A DNA stretch of 32,500 nucleotides, from assembly GCF_000482805.1 (NCBI RefSeq), contig NZ_AXWT01000018.1, forward strand, positions 43,675 to 76,174, written 5' to 3'. Of this stretch, positions 8,949-20,719 are shown in pieces. The DNA comes from Deinococcus murrayi DSM 11303 (GTDB lineage Bacteria > Deinococcota > Deinococci > Deinococcales > Deinococcaceae). The notes under the pieces were generated by a model. It had not been told where the DNA came from. It saw only the letters and a program-made list of their open reading frames with translations, and made no database searches. Within the stretch, counting starts at the first letter, position 1. The number at the start of each line of letters is the position of its first letter. Position numbers and translations under genes: made by a program.

Positions 8949-9392
8949 ATGGAACCCCTCTTTGCCCTGATTATCGGCTTGCTGGTGGCGGCAGGCGTCT
9001 TTTTGCTGCTGTCGCGGGTCATCGTGCGGGTGGTGCTGGGGCTGAGCTTTATCGCCTATGCTGCCAACCTGGCCATCCTGACGGTAGCAGGCCTGCGCGA
9101 CGTGTCGCCGCCGCTCCTGACGCTGCCCGGTCCCTACACCGACCCCTTGCCGCAGGCCCTCATCCTGACGGCCATCGTGATTGGCTTTGCGACGACCGCC
9201 CTGCTGCTCACGGTGGCGCTGCGGGCCTATCAGGTCGCTGGACACGATGACGTGGCGGCCTTTGGCGACAATCTCGCCCGCGACCCGGACGCCCAAGACG
9301 GCTCCTTCGCCGACCCGGAGCACCAGAGTCCCGACCGCCCCGACGTCGAAGACGAGGAGGCCGACCCCGCCCCCACCGGAGGGCGCCCATGA
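8949..9392 (+). CDS. mrpC: Na+/H+ antiporter subunit MrpC (MnhC, NuoK-like)
   Basis: A 147-residue membrane subunit homologous to NuoK. It has three hydrophobic helices (ALIIGLLVAAGVFLLLS, VVLGLSFIAYAANLAILTVAG and LILTAIVIGFATTALLLTVALRAY), with the family stretch DPLPQALILTAIVIGFA before the last. A hydrophilic, acidic tail of about 45 residues (DDVAAFGDNLARDPDAQ onward) is longer than in many MrpC proteins. GGAGG (8936-8940) lies 8 nt before the ATG. The stop overlaps mrpD as ATGA. Confidence 0.93.
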   Translation: MEPLFALIIGLLVAAGVFLLLSRVIVRVVLGLSFIAYAANLAILTVAGLRDVSPPLLTLPGPYTDPLPQALILTAIVIGFATTALLLTVALRAYQVAGHDDVAAFGDNLARDPDAQDGSFADPEHQSPDRPDVEDEEADPAPTGGRP

Positions 9393-10930
9393 CCCCAGCG
9401 GACCTCGCGTGGCTGCCGCTGGCCCCCATCCTCACGCCCATGGGCCTCGGCCTGCTGCTGCTGTATCCCTGGCGCAGGCCCGTGCGGGTCGGCCTGGCGT
9501 TCGCCGGGGCGCTGCTGACCCTGCTGTTCGCTGCCGGACTGGTCGCGGCCACCGCCGGGGGCACGGTCCTGAGCAGCAGCCTGGGCGGGTGGCCCGCACC
9601 CTTTGGCATCGTGATGGTCGCCGACCGCCTCGCGGCGTGGATGAGCCTGCTCGCGGCCCTCAGCGGCCTGCTGGCGGTCTGGCAAGCCGCCGCCGACCCC
9701 GACCCAGTGCGGGAAAAACACCACTTCTTTGCGCTGCTGTTTTTCCTCTTTACCGGGGTGCAGATGTCGTTCCTGACGGGCGACCTCTTTAACCTGTTCG
9801 TGGCCTTTGAGGTGATGCTGGTCGCCTCCTACGCGCTCGCGGTGCTGGGGTCTACTCGCGAGCAACTGCGCGAAGGCTTCCGCTACATCGTCATGAACCT
9901 GGTCGCCTCGGCCCTGTTGGTGGTCACCTGCGGGCTGGCCTACGGGGTGCTGGGCACCCTGAACTTCGCGCATCTCGCGCAGCGTTCGGCAGAGCTGGGG
10001 CCGAACACCACGGTGACGGCGGTAGGCGTGCTGCTGCTGGTCGTGTTCGCGGCCAAGGGAGCGCTCTTTCCGCTGGGCTTCTGGCTGCCGGGCACCTATC
10101 CGGCGCTGCCGCCTGCCGCCGGAGCTTTTTTCGCGGCGGTCCTCACCAAAGTAGGCATCTACGCCCTGATGCGGGTGTTCACGACCGTCTTTCCCCAAGA
10201 CCCCGCCCTGCCAAACACGCTGCTGCTGGGGCTGGGCGCCGTGACGATGCTCTTCGGGGCCTTCGGCGCCGTCAGCCAGCGCGAGTGGCGGCGTATCCTG
10301 TCTTTTACGGTCATCAGCTCGGTGGGCTACCTCGCCTTTGGGCTGGGGCTGGGCACCCCCGAAGCCTTGCGGGCCAGCGTGGCGTACCTCGCGGTCAGCG
10401 TGCTCGTGACGGCAGCGCTCTTTGCCATCGCCGCCGTCGCGGAGCGGGCCGCCGGGTCGCGGCTGGTGCGCATGCGGGGCATGTTGGATTTCCTGCCGCT
10501 GCTGGCGGGCTGTTTCCTGCTCTGTGCGCTGACGGTGGCGGGGTTGCCCCCGACCGGAGGCTTTGTCGCCAAGTACGCGCTCGTGCGGGCGGGCCTGGCC
10601 CAGGGGTCACCGCTGGCCCTGGTTGCCGTCGTGAGCGCCCTGCTCGCCAGCTTGGTGCTGCTGTACGCCATGCTGAGCGTGTGGCGAGGGTTTTTCTGGG
10701 GGCGGCACCTGCTGACCTTTCCGGTATACCGAGTCCCGCTCGGCCTGCGGGGGGTCGCCTACACCGCGACCGCGCTGGTCGCGGGGCTGACCCTCTTCGC
10801 CGGGCCGCTGTTCGGTTGGGCCGAGGCGACGGCACGCGAACTTCGCCAGCCAGAAGGGTACATCCGGGGTGTGCTCGGCACAGACCCCGTCGTGATTCCG
10901 CCCCCACCCACCCTCCCGGAGGAACCATGA
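9389..10930 (+). CDS. mrpD: Na+/H+ antiporter subunit MrpD (MnhD, NuoN/NuoM-like)
   Basis: A 513-residue polytopic proton-translocating subunit homologous to complex I antiporter-like subunits. The functionally important acidic and basic residues of the family are present: E141 in LFVAFEVMLVASYAL and K223 in FAAKGALFPLGFWLP. The discontinuous-helix region AFFAAVLTKVGIYALMR and the later GLPPTGGFVAKYALV are also typical. It starts in an ATGA overlap with mrpC and ends in an ATGA overlap with mrpE, so translation of mrpC-F is continuous. Confidence 0.95.
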   Translation: MTPADLAWLPLAPILTPMGLGLLLLYPWRRPVRVGLAFAGALLTLLFAAGLVAATAGGTVLSSSLGGWPAPFGIVMVADRLAAWMSLLAALSGLLAVWQAAADPDPVREKHHFFALLFFLFTGVQMSFLTGDLFNLFVAFEVMLVASYALAVLGSTREQLREGFRYIVMNLVASALLVVTCGLAYGVLGTLNFAHLAQRSAELGPNTTVTAVGVLLLVVFAAKGALFPLGFWLPGTYPALPPAAGAFFAAVLTKVGIYALMRVFTTVFPQDPALPNTLLLGLGAVTMLFGAFGAVSQREWRRILSFTVISSVGYLAFGLGLGTPEALRASVAYLAVSVLVTAALFAIAAVAERAAGSRLVRMRGMLDFLPLLAGCFLLCALTVAGLPPTGGFVAKYALVRAGLAQGSPLALVAVVSALLASLVLLYAMLSVWRGFFWGRHLLTFPVYRVPLGLRGVAYTATALVAGLTLFAGPLFGWAEATARELRQPEGYIRGVLGTDPVVIPPPPTLPEEP

Positions 10931-11460
10931 ACCGCCCGACCTTGGTTTCCCTGCTGGCGGTGGTCTGGGCCTTGCTGCTGGGCGACCCCGCCCTGCGCCA
11001 CCTCGCAGTGGGGTTGGGGTTAGGGGTGCTCATCGTGCGGCTGTTTCCCGGCGGAGTGGGTCCGGGGGCAACCTTGCGGCGGCCCGACCTGCGGGCGTCG
11101 CTGCGGCGTGGCGTCGCCTGGCTCCGGCTGCTGGGGTTTTTCCTGCGCGAGCTGACGGTGGCCAACGTGCAGGTCGCGCTCCTCGCCTTGCAAAGCCGCC
11201 CGCGGCTCAATCCCCTCATCGTGGAGGTCCCACTGCGGCTGCGGAGCGAAGGAATGCTCACACTGCTCGCTTTTACCATCACCCTGATGCCCGGCACGGT
11301 CGCCATGGGCCTTAGCCGCGACCGCCGCACCCTCTACGCCCACGCCATCGGCACCGCCGACGCCGAGGCTGCCCGCGCGTCCATCGTGCGGGTAGAAAGC
11401 TACCTGCTGCCGCTGGAAACCCCTCCTTCCTCCCTTTCCCCCACCGGAGGCCCCGCATGA
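10927..11460 (+). CDS. mrpE: Na+/H+ antiporter subunit MrpE (MnhE)
   Basis: A 177-residue membrane protein of the MnhE family. Two N-terminal hydrophobic helices are followed by a soluble domain with the conserved stretch NPLIVEVPLRLRSEGMLTLL, then AFTITLMPGTVAMGLS and a C-terminal section ending before a Pro/Ser-rich tail. ATG at 10927 overlaps the mrpD stop and GGAGGAACC precedes it. The final ATGA overlaps mrpF. It is an accessory subunit with no ion-translocation motif. Confidence 0.92.
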   Translation: MNRPTLVSLLAVVWALLLGDPALRHLAVGLGLGVLIVRLFPGGVGPGATLRRPDLRASLRRGVAWLRLLGFFLRELTVANVQVALLALQSRPRLNPLIVEVPLRLRSEGMLTLLAFTITLMPGTVAMGLSRDRRTLYAHAIGTADAEAARASIVRVESYLLPLETPPSSLSPTGGPA

Positions 11461-11717
11461 TTATCAATCTCGCCCTGGGCATCGTGACCCTCTCGGTGCT
11501 GCTCGTGACCTACCGCGTGCTGCGCGGCCCCTCATGGGGAGACCGCATCATGGCCTTTGACTTTCTGAGCGTGAATCTGGTCGTGCTGTTCGCCCTCATC
11601 GCCGTGCGGACCGGGTACCTCGTGATGCTGGACGCCGCGCTGGTCCTCAGCCTGCTGGGATTTCTCTCGACCGTGGCCCTCACCCGTTACCTGCTGCTGG
11701 GAAGGGTGATGAAGTGA
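11457..11717 (+). CDS. mrpF: Na+/H+ antiporter subunit MrpF (MnhF)
   Basis: An 86-residue protein with three hydrophobic helices, the usual size for MrpF. The family motif RVLRGPSWGDRIMAFDFLSVN follows the first helix; in other Mrp systems the Asp in this loop is needed for transport. The start is an ATGA overlap with mrpE. A 48-nt gap separates it from mrpG. Confidence 0.93.
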   Translation: MIINLALGIVTLSVLLVTYRVLRGPSWGDRIMAFDFLSVNLVVLFALIAVRTGYLVMLDAALVLSLLGFLSTVALTRYLLLGRVMK

Positions 11718-11765
11718 ACCCGCGGGCTGACCGACGTTCGCCGTCCGCCGGGAGGGCAGCGCGGC

Positions 11766-12170
11766 ATGGATGACTTCCGGCTCGCCCGCGACCTGCCCAT
11801 CCTCTTTGGGGCCTTTTTCGTGCTCACAGCGGCGATTGGGGTGGTGCGCTTTCCCGACCTGTACTCGCGGCTGCACGCGAGCAGCAAGCTCGTCACCCTG
11901 GGGTCAGCGGGCATCTTCCTGGGGGTGGCCTTTGCCCTCAGCGACGCGGCGGCCTTTACCCGGCTGGCGGCGGTGCTGCTCTTTCAGTTCCTGACGACGC
12001 CCCTCTCGGCGTACCTCATCGCGCAGGCCGCCTACTTGCGGGGCCTGCCGCCCATCCTGACGGGCGGGGTCGACGAGTGGGGCGCGCTGGGCCGCGCCGA
12101 TGAGGTCGCGCAGGCCGACCGCGAAGCCCAGCGCTTGCTGGCCGCCGAAAGCGGAGAGGACGAGGGTTAA
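11766..12170 (+). CDS. mrpG: Na+/H+ antiporter subunit MrpG (MnhG)
   Basis: A 134-residue protein, last gene of the mrp operon. Three helices and the conserved GVVRFPDLYSRLHASSKLVTLG, then FQFLTTPLSAYLIAQAAYL, identify MnhG. The C-terminus adds about 35 hydrophilic, acidic residues. GGAGGG at 11751-11756 serves the ATG at 11766. The gene is followed by a structured intergenic region before the convergent gene. Confidence 0.93.
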   Translation: MDDFRLARDLPILFGAFFVLTAAIGVVRFPDLYSRLHASSKLVTLGSAGIFLGVAFALSDAAAFTRLAAVLLFQFLTTPLSAYLIAQAAYLRGLPPILTGGVDEWGALGRADEVAQADREAQRLLAAESGEDEG

Positions 12171-12172
12171 AG

Positions 12173-12294
12173 CATCAGACAGAAAGAATGCCTGATGGTC
12201 TGACCCTCTCCCCTCTTGAGCCTCGCAAAGAACGGCGCAGCAGAGGAAGCCTTGCGAGCGCTTGGGGTGACCTGTACAGCTTCGCAGGAGAGGG
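12173..12294. other. Structured intergenic element between mrpG and a convergent gene
   Basis: Three perfect inverted repeats lie in 122 nt. CATCAG (12173-12178) pairs with CTGATG (12192-12197). CCCTCTCC (12204-12211) pairs with GGAGAGGG (12287-12294). Nested inside the latter, CTCGCAA (12222-12228) pairs with TTGCGAG (12252-12258). No T-run follows, so it is not a typical terminator. It may be a small RNA, a processed 3' end or a miniature repeat. No open frame of note is present between 12171 and 12337. Confidence 0.45.
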
Positions 12295-12337
12295 GCGGCC
12301 AGACCAGCTCGCCGGGCATCGCCCCTCGTCCACTGCT

Positions 12338-12661
12338 CTAAGCGTCAGCAATCTGGCGCAGGCGCTCGACCCGCTCGGCCAGCTCGGCCAGGTGGAGGCC
12401 GCGCAGGGCGCGGGCGGCCCGGTCTATCCCGGCCCCATCCACCCGGTTTTCGTTCCAACCCGCGATGAGCATCGCGCAGCCCTGCAAGGCCTCCCCCATC
12501 TGCTCGCGGTGAAACATCGCGGCCAGCGTGCCTTCCCGCTGGGGCTGGGTTTGCTGCACCTGCCCCTGCACATCGAGGACGACCCCCATAAACACGGGGT
12601 CCAGCCGGGCGCGGTCGTCGGGCGAGAGGATGACGTCGGGGGAACCGGGCGCTGGGGTCAT
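12338..12661 (-). CDS. Conserved-looking small protein of unknown function
   Basis: A 107-residue soluble protein that I do not recognise. It has no signal peptide, membrane helix or Cys pair (a single Cys). The second half is predicted helical, with heptad-like leucines (AARALRGLHLAELAERVERL). A TAGACT -10 box (12669-12674) ends 7 nt before the ATG, which supports a leaderless transcript and this start. It lies 23 nt downstream of the Yip1-like gene but seems to have its own promoter. Codon use is like its neighbours. Confidence 0.6.
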   Translation of the reverse strand: MTPAPGSPDVILSPDDRARLDPVFMGVVLDVQGQVQQTQPQREGTLAAMFHREQMGEALQGCAMLIAGWNENRVDGAGIDRAARALRGLHLAELAERVERLRQIADA

Positions 12662-12668
12662 GGGAGGC

Positions 12669-12674
12669 AGTCTA
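12669..12674 (-). promoter_or_regulatory. -10 box for leaderless expression of the 107-residue protein
   Basis: TAGACT ends 7 nt before the ATG at 12661, and no other ribosome binding site of note is better placed. Confidence 0.45.
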
Positions 12675-12684
12675 GAGCACCCCC

Positions 12685-13269
12685 TCAGCGCCCGCCGAGG
12701 GGCGAGAGCAGCAGCGGCGCGACCACCAGGCCGACGAGCACGCCATTGAGCAGGGCCGCGAGCAACAGGGTCAGGCCCGCCGACACGGGGTCGCGCAGGT
12801 TCATGCTCGACTGCACGGCGAGGTACCCGAATGCCACCAGCGCCACCGTGACGAGCAGGCTGACCAGCCAGCCCAGGATGGGAATGATGCCGAGCAGGGT
12901 CCCCAGAATACTCAGGGGCACGTAAAACAGCGAGAAGGTGTAGGCGACTTCCTCGTAGCGCCCGGTGCCGCGGAAGAACTGACGGCCCAGGAGATAGACG
13001 GCCCCGGTAAAGACCCCGAACTGCACCGGAATCAGCAGCAGGCGGCTCAAAAACTGGCCCAGCACCGTCACGCCCTCGTGGAAGGGGGCGAACAGCGCCG
13101 CGATGAGGGCGGACACCAGCGCGGCGAGGCCCACGTACACAAAGGCCTGCTGGACCCCGCCGCGGCGCTCAAAGAGTTCAAAGGTCTGAGAACTGGGGCG
13201 ACTCAACACCGCTGTGCTCTGGGCGAACATATCCTGGAGCGTGGCCTGTATTCGGGTCGGAGCGCTCAT
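12685..13269 (-). CDS. Yip1-like polytopic membrane protein
   Basis: A 194-residue protein with about five hydrophobic segments ([79 protein letters not shown] and [20 protein letters not shown]). The stretch [17 protein letters not shown], followed by a glycine-rich helix, is typical of the bacterial Yip1 domain, whose function is not established. A soluble N-terminus of about 35 residues precedes the membrane part. AGGGG just upstream of the ATG could serve as ribosome binding site. It is divergent from era with 59 nt between them. Confidence 0.7.
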   Translation of the reverse strand: MSAPTRIQATLQDMFAQSTAVLSRPSSQTFELFERRGGVQQAFVYVGLAALVSALIAALFAPFHEGVTVLGQFLSRLLLIPVQFGVFTGAVYLLGRQFFRGTGRYEEVAYTFSLFYVPLSILGTLLGIIPILGWLVSLLVTVALVAFGYLAVQSSMNLRDPVSAGLTLLLAALLNGVLVGLVVAPLLLSPLGGR

Positions 13270-13328
13270 GTCCCCCTATACGCGGCGAAGACCAGAGACG
13301 TTCCTGCCCCCCATGCGACAATCAACCC

Positions 13329-14255
13329 ATGACAGACCTTCCCTCCTCAGACGCGGCCAGCCCCCAAACCCATTCGGGCTTTGTGGCCATCGTGGGCAAA
13401 CCCAACGTCGGCAAGAGCACCCTGCTCAATGCCTTTCTCAATACCAAGGTGGCCCCCACCAGTCCGCGGCCCCAAACCACCCGCCGGGGCGTGCGCGGCA
13501 TCTTCTCTACCGATACCCATCAAATCGTCTTTGTGGACACACCGGGCCTGCACAAGCCCAAAGACGCGCTGGGCAAGTACATGAACCAGGAGGTCCACAG
13601 TGCCCTCAGCGACGTGGACGCGATTCTCTGGGTCGTGGACCTGCGCCACCCCCCCACCGACGAAGACCAGCTCGTGGCCCGGCAGGTGCGCGAGTTGCCC
13701 AAGCCCCTTTTCCTGATTGGCAACAAGACCGACGCCGCCAAATACCCTGACGAGGCGATGAAGCTCTACCGCGCCCTGCTCGAAGAACGCACGGGCGAGA
13801 CGACCGAGGTCATGCTCAGCGCCCAAAACAGCCCGGAGGCGGTGGCCACCCTGCGCGAGCAGATTCTGGACGCCCTGCCCGAAAACCCCTTCTTCTTTCC
13901 GCGCGGCGCGGCTTCCGACCAAAGCCGTGAGCAGTGGGCCGCCGAAATCATCCGCGAGGAAGCGATGAAAAAGCTGCGCGACGAGCTGCCCTATGCCGTC
14001 GCCACCCGCGTGAACCGCTGGACCGAGCGCGAAGACGGCCTCCAGCGCATCGAAGGCGAAATCATCGTCGAGAAAAACGCTCACAAAGGAATGGTGATTG
14101 GGGCCGGGGGCAAGCAACTGCGCGAAATCGGGCAAGCGGCCCGCAAGCAGCTTGAGGTCTTCCTCAACCGCAAGGTGTTCCTGGGACTGGAGGTCATCGT
14201 GATTCCCGGCTGGCGCGAGGACGAGGAAGCGCTGCGGGAACTGGGGTACGAGTAA
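13329..14255 (+). CDS. era: GTPase Era
   Basis: A 308-residue essential GTPase that assists 30S subunit maturation by binding the 3' end of 16S rRNA. G1 is GKPNVGKS (residues 23-30), the switch region has [11 protein letters not shown]3 is DTPG (70-73) and G4 is NKTD (132-135). The C-terminal KH domain includes [19 protein letters not shown] and KQLREIG. The length is normal. A weak GACAAT -10-like box lies 6 nt before the ATG, and no Shine-Dalgarno sequence is seen. It stands alone and converges on a MazG-like gene. Confidence 0.97.
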   Translation: MTDLPSSDAASPQTHSGFVAIVGKPNVGKSTLLNAFLNTKVAPTSPRPQTTRRGVRGIFSTDTHQIVFVDTPGLHKPKDALGKYMNQEVHSALSDVDAILWVVDLRHPPTDEDQLVARQVRELPKPLFLIGNKTDAAKYPDEAMKLYRALLEERTGETTEVMLSAQNSPEAVATLREQILDALPENPFFFPRGAASDQSREQWAAEIIREEAMKKLRDELPYAVATRVNRWTEREDGLQRIEGEIIVEKNAHKGMVIGAGGKQLREIGQAARKQLEVFLNRKVFLGLEVIVIPGWREDEEALRELGYE

Positions 14256-14284
14256 GGCGGTCAGCGGCGTTCGCCCATGCCGCG

Positions 14285-14617
14285 TCAGCTTTCCGGAGCC
14301 GCTTTCCTTGTCCAGCGCTCAGCGTCTCGCGTCTCGACCTTCTCCATCATCCGCGTGAAGCCGCGCTCCAGGTTCACTCCTCGCTCGTTCGCCATGCACA
14401 GCATCACGAAGAGGAGGTCGGCCAGCTCCATCTCCAGGTCGCCCGCCTCCTCGCCGAGCTTGGGCGTCTTGCCGCTCTGATGGGCAATCACACGGGCAAT
14501 CTCGCCCGTTTCCTCGGTAAGGCGGGCCAGCATTAAGAGGGGCGGAAAGTACCCTTCCTCAAACTGGGAGATGTAGGCATCTACCCGGCGGCGGGCTTCC
14601 TCAAAGGTCAGGCTCAT
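14285..14617 (-). CDS. MazG-like nucleotide pyrophosphohydrolase
   Basis: A 110-residue all-alpha NTP pyrophosphohydrolase of the MazG superfamily, which removes pyrophosphate from (often non-canonical) nucleoside triphosphates. The metal-binding motif EETGE (residues 35-39) and the second motif ELADLLFVML (E64 and D67) are present, as expected for a single MazG domain. The region between, GKTPKLGEEAGDLE, resembles the B. subtilis YpjD type. A TACCCT box 7 nt upstream of the ATG suggests leaderless expression. It is preceded on the same strand by a terminator, so it is probably monocistronic. A housecleaning role is likely; substrate unknown. Confidence 0.88.
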   Translation of the reverse strand: MSLTFEEARRRVDAYISQFEEGYFPPLLMLARLTEETGEIARVIAHQSGKTPKLGEEAGDLEMELADLLFVMLCMANERGVNLERGFTRMMEKVETRDAERWTRKAAPES

Positions 14618-14624
14618 GGCCGGC

Positions 14625-14630
14625 AGGGTA
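14625..14630 (-). promoter_or_regulatory. -10 box for leaderless mazG-like gene
   Basis: TACCCT ends 7 nt before the ATG at 14617. It sits just after the upstream terminator, partly overlapping its downstream flank. Confidence 0.5.
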
Positions 14631-14633
14631 ACG

Positions 14634-14659
14634 AAAACCAGCCGCGCGCGGGCGGCTGG
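14634..14659 (-). terminator. Terminator of the DUF4384 lipoprotein gene
   Basis: Read on the minus strand, CCAGCCGC (14659-14652) pairs perfectly with GCGGCTGG (14645-14638) around six bases, followed by TTTTCGTT. It lies 19 nt after the lipoprotein stop codon. Confidence 0.7.
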
Positions 14660-14672
14660 CCTCTGGTCGCTG
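14654..14672 (+). repeat. Dispersed intergenic repeat, copy 2
   Basis: This 19-bp unit is the plus-strand partner of 8787-8805, with one mismatch, and partly overlaps the terminator stem of the adjacent lipoprotein gene. The sequence continues as CTGGCTGCTC, keeping the CTGG-repeat character. Confidence 0.45.
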
Positions 14673-14677
14673 GCTGC

Positions 14678-15169
14678 TCAGCGAATGTAGAGGTAAGTTT
14701 CCTGGACGTCGCGGTCAGCGGCGGCGTAGGGCTGAACATAGGTCGTCGTGACCGTGTTCCAGCGGCCCTGGTCGTACACCCCACTCAAGACGAGTTCAGT
14801 GGTGGGGCGCACCCGCGTGAAGATGGCCCGGACCCGCTGCACACCCAGCGGCGGAGCCACGTTGTAGGTCACGCCGTCTTGCGGACGGGGAAAGACCGTG
14901 GTGCCCGCCGGAACGGGCACGCCCTGCACGAGCACGCTCGCCATGCCGCCCGGTTGCAGGGCCACCAGCGTCAGGTAGCCTGGCGTACGGGTGGTCACCA
15001 CGAAGCGGACCTCATCGCCCACCCGGTAGGTCGCCCCCTCGCCGCGGTCGGGGCGCAGGTCGGCAATCAGGTTGCTGCGGCTTCCGGCGAGGCCGAAGTT
15101 GCTGCCGACGGTCACGGTGCAGGAGCTGAGGCCCAAGGCGAGGGCACCAAGAAGAGCGAGGTGACGCAT
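14678..15169 (-). CDS. DUF4384-type lipoprotein
   Basis: A 163-residue exported lipoprotein with an N-terminal signal and lipobox LSSC, making C17 the modified residue. The mature part has the DUF4384-like stretch YRVGDEVRFVVTTRTPGYLTLV with VLVQGVPVPAGTT, a beta-rich domain widespread in deinococcal envelope proteins and without known biochemical role. A TAGGCT -10 box ends 6 nt before the ATG, supporting leaderless translation from this start. A strong terminator follows. It is divergent from ftsH. Confidence 0.75.
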   Translation of the reverse strand: MRHLALLGALALGLSSCTVTVGSNFGLAGSRSNLIADLRPDRGEGATYRVGDEVRFVVTTRTPGYLTLVALQPGGMASVLVQGVPVPAGTTVFPRPQDGVTYNVAPPLGVQRVRAIFTRVRPTTELVLSGVYDQGRWNTVTTTYVQPYAAADRDVQETYLYIR

Positions 15170-15175
15170 GAGGGC

Positions 15176-15181
15176 AGCCTA
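15176..15181 (-). promoter_or_regulatory. -10 box of the DUF4384 lipoprotein gene
   Basis: TAGGCT ends 6 nt before the ATG at 15169, the spacing of leaderless promoters elsewhere in the window. Confidence 0.5.
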
Positions 15182-15261
15182 AGCCCCCAAGCTGACGCGC
15201 TCCTGAGAAGCGGGGGGCCAGAAGGTCAGGAATGGCCCCATGTGTCCCGCCCGCCGCGCCG

Positions 15262-15267
15262 TAGCAT
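15262..15267 (+). promoter_or_regulatory. -10 box of ftsH
   Basis: TAGCAT ends 5 nt before the ATG at 15273. No Shine-Dalgarno sequence is better placed, so ftsH is probably leaderless. The alternative start 33 nt upstream would lie before this box. Confidence 0.45.
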
Positions 15268-15272
15268 GGGGC

Positions 15273-17198
<1,926 letters not shown>

Positions 17199-17232
17199 AG
17201 CCCGCCCCCATCCGCCCTCCGGCCCAGCTCTC

Positions 17233-17238
17233 TAGGCT
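17233..17238 (+). promoter_or_regulatory. -10 box of the carboxylesterase gene
   Basis: TAGGCT ends 7 nt before the first ATG at 17246. A GGGGGG stretch between box and ATG could be read instead as a ribosome binding site for the second ATG at 17249, so leaderless expression is probable but not certain. Confidence 0.4.
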
Positions 17239-17245
17239 GGGGGGC

Positions 17246-18868
<1,623 letters not shown>

Positions 18869-19168
18869 GTGCGGGCGTTGTTCCTCGTCCCCCTGCTGCT
18901 CGCCGCTGGCCTGCTGACGGTGACCTGGACGCTGCGGCGCGACCCCCTCGACCTCGTGGCGGTGGGGACGGGCCTCGCGGCGATGGCCTGGGTCCTGCGC
19001 CTCACCCTGTGGGGCGACGAGCGCGGGCGGCTGGCCCTGCGGGTGCTCGCCGCCCTGCTCGTGGGGGTCGCCCTCTTCGGGGTGCATGCCCCCGCGCCAG
19101 CACTCCTGTTTGCCGCCGTCTTCCTCGGCAGCCAGTTGCTCACGCGCTGGCTGGTGCGCCGCCGGTAG
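18869..19168 (+). CDS. Small membrane protein of unknown function
   Basis: A 99-residue protein starting at a GTG directly after the esterase stop, so coupled to it. About three hydrophobic segments are visible: FLVPLLLAAGLLTVTW, DLVAVGTGLAAMAWVLRLTLW, and RVLAALLVGVALFGV running into LLFAAVFLGSQLLTRWLV. Charged Arg clusters at both ends suggest a defined topology. I recognise no family. Cotranscription with the esterase is likely, but a functional link is not evident. Confidence 0.6.
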   Translation: MRALFLVPLLLAAGLLTVTWTLRRDPLDLVAVGTGLAAMAWVLRLTLWGDERGRLALRVLAALLVGVALFGVHAPAPALLFAAVFLGSQLLTRWLVRRR

Positions 19169-19180
19169 AGGAAGGCTTCT

Positions 19181-19216
19181 GGGAAGGTGCTCAGCAAGGT
19201 CGCTTCCCTTTTCTTT
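19181..19216 (+). terminator. Probable terminator after the esterase operon
   Basis: GGGAAG (19181-19186) pairs with CTTCCC (19203-19208) over a 16-nt loop, followed directly by TTTTCTTT. The stem is short but the T-rich tail fits. No gene is seen between 19169 and 19342; a second inverted repeat there (GACAAGC at 19277-19283 with GCTTGTC at 19315-19321) has no clear meaning. Confidence 0.45.
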
Positions 19217-19330
19217 CTGAGCCGAACCAAGTGAGAAACCGGGACCAGGGGGGCGCGAAGTGAAGCCGCTGCCCAAGACAAGCGCCAATGAAATGGAGCG
19301 CTGGCCTATGTTCTGCTTGTCGGCCCTTCC

Positions 19331-19336
19331 TACACT
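19331..19336 (+). promoter_or_regulatory. -10 box of msrB
   Basis: TACACT ends 6 nt before the msrB ATG, identical in sequence and spacing to the box of the DAHP synthase leader peptide. Confidence 0.55.
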
Positions 19337-19342
19337 CGGCCC

Positions 19343-19828
<486 letters not shown>

Positions 19829-19861
19829 CCACGCTTTCCCCCGGTGACCGGGCAGGAGGGG

Positions 19862-19892
19862 TTGCGTTTTTTCTCATCAGGGATGCTAGGCT
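19862..19892 (+). promoter_or_regulatory. Candidate promoter of the secreted acidic protein gene
   Basis: TTGCGT (19862-19867) and TAGGCT (19887-19892) are 19 nt apart, slightly long. The predicted transcript has a 5' leader of about 70 nt that ends with a GGGGG ribosome binding site, unlike the leaderless genes nearby. Confidence 0.4.
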
Positions 19893-19969
19893 ACGCGGGA
19901 AGCAACTGTAGAGTAGGTTGTGTTTCGGCCCTTCGATTTTCGTAGGACCGCATCCCTGGGGGTATATCT

Positions 19970-20557
19970 ATGAAGAACCTTGGACGTCTGAGCTTGCTGA
20001 CCGCCACGATGCTGCTGGGGCTGGGCACCGCCTTTGCCCAAACGCAGACCCCGCCCGCCACTCCTCCTGCCACCGAGCAAACGCCCGCGCCCGTCCTGTC
20101 CCAGGAAGCGACCCTGACGATTGGCGACGCGACCATCACGATTCCCGGCCTGCAGGACGCCACCTTGGTCAAGACCTTCTCGACGGTCTTGGGCGGCGGC
20201 GTCATCTACCGCGGCTCGGTGCTCGGCTCCATCGACCAAATCGCGCAGGCCTTGACGGCGGCGGGGTTCGCGGCGGCGGACGGCACGGGTGAAGCCGCGA
20301 CCGACATGGCGGCCGAGGATGCCGACGACAGCGCTGAGGGCGAAAGCGCCGACACGGCGGCCGAGGGGGAAGGGGCAGCCAGCAGCGACATGGCCATGGG
20401 GATGGCCACGACCCTCACGGGTCTGCCCGGCCTGCCTGAGGGCGAGGTGCGCCTCTTTACCCGTGGTGGCCAGACTTACGAGCTGCGGGCCTATGAGCGC
20501 GGCGGCTTCACGGTGATTGTGCTTTCGCGCCTTGGACCGGCCAGCGCGAGCAACTGA
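19970..20557 (+). CDS. Secreted acidic protein of unknown function
   Basis: A 195-residue exported protein. A clear signal peptide (residues 1-23, LSLLTATMLLGLGTAFA then QTQTPP) is followed by a Pro/Thr linker, a small beta-rich region (EATLTIGDATITIPGLQDA), an acidic low-complexity stretch of about 45 residues rich in Ala, Asp, Glu and Ser, and a C-terminal region (GEVRLFTRGGQTYELRAYERGGFTVIVLSRL). GGGGG ends 9 nt before the ATG. I recognise no family. The acidic section could bind cations. The gene ends in a strong hairpin terminator. Confidence 0.7.
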   Translation: MKNLGRLSLLTATMLLGLGTAFAQTQTPPATPPATEQTPAPVLSQEATLTIGDATITIPGLQDATLVKTFSTVLGGGVIYRGSVLGSIDQIAQALTAAGFAAADGTGEAATDMAAEDADDSAEGESADTAAEGEGAASSDMAMGMATTLTGLPGLPEGEVRLFTRGGQTYELRAYERGGFTVIVLSRLGPASASN

Positions 20558-20575
20558 GCGGAGTTCAGCCGTGGA

Positions 20576-20601
20576 GGGCGGACGCTTGTTGGCGTCCGCC
20601 C
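20576..20601. terminator. Strong hairpin terminator after the secreted protein gene
   Basis: GGGCGGACGC (20576-20585) and GCGTCCGCCC (20592-20601) form a perfect 10-bp stem with loop TTGTTG, followed by TTCCCGTT. It probably serves the plus-strand gene and may also stop ldh transcripts coming from the right. Confidence 0.7.
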
Positions 20602-20636
20602 TTCCCGTTGGGGTTCGCGGTGTGGCGAGGGGCAAC

Positions 20637-20680
20637 CGGGTTCATCTCGGTGGTTCGGGAACCCGAAGCGGCACCCGCTT
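20637..20680. other. Two further hairpins in the convergent region before ldh
   Basis: CGGGTTC (20637-20643) pairs with GAACCCG (20659-20665), and right after it AAGCGG pairs with CCGCTT around CAC. Neither is followed by a T-run on either strand. The remaining bases up to 20719 show nothing else. Confidence 0.4.
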
Positions 20681-20719
20681 GCCCGTGCTGACCCCCAGCG
20701 TCTGCCCAGCCCCCTCCCT

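Noticed and set aside
19277..19321. GACAAGC/GCTTGTC inverted repeat upstream of msrB
   Set aside because: The arms are 31 nt apart, no known operator matches, and position relative to the -10 box is not diagnostic.
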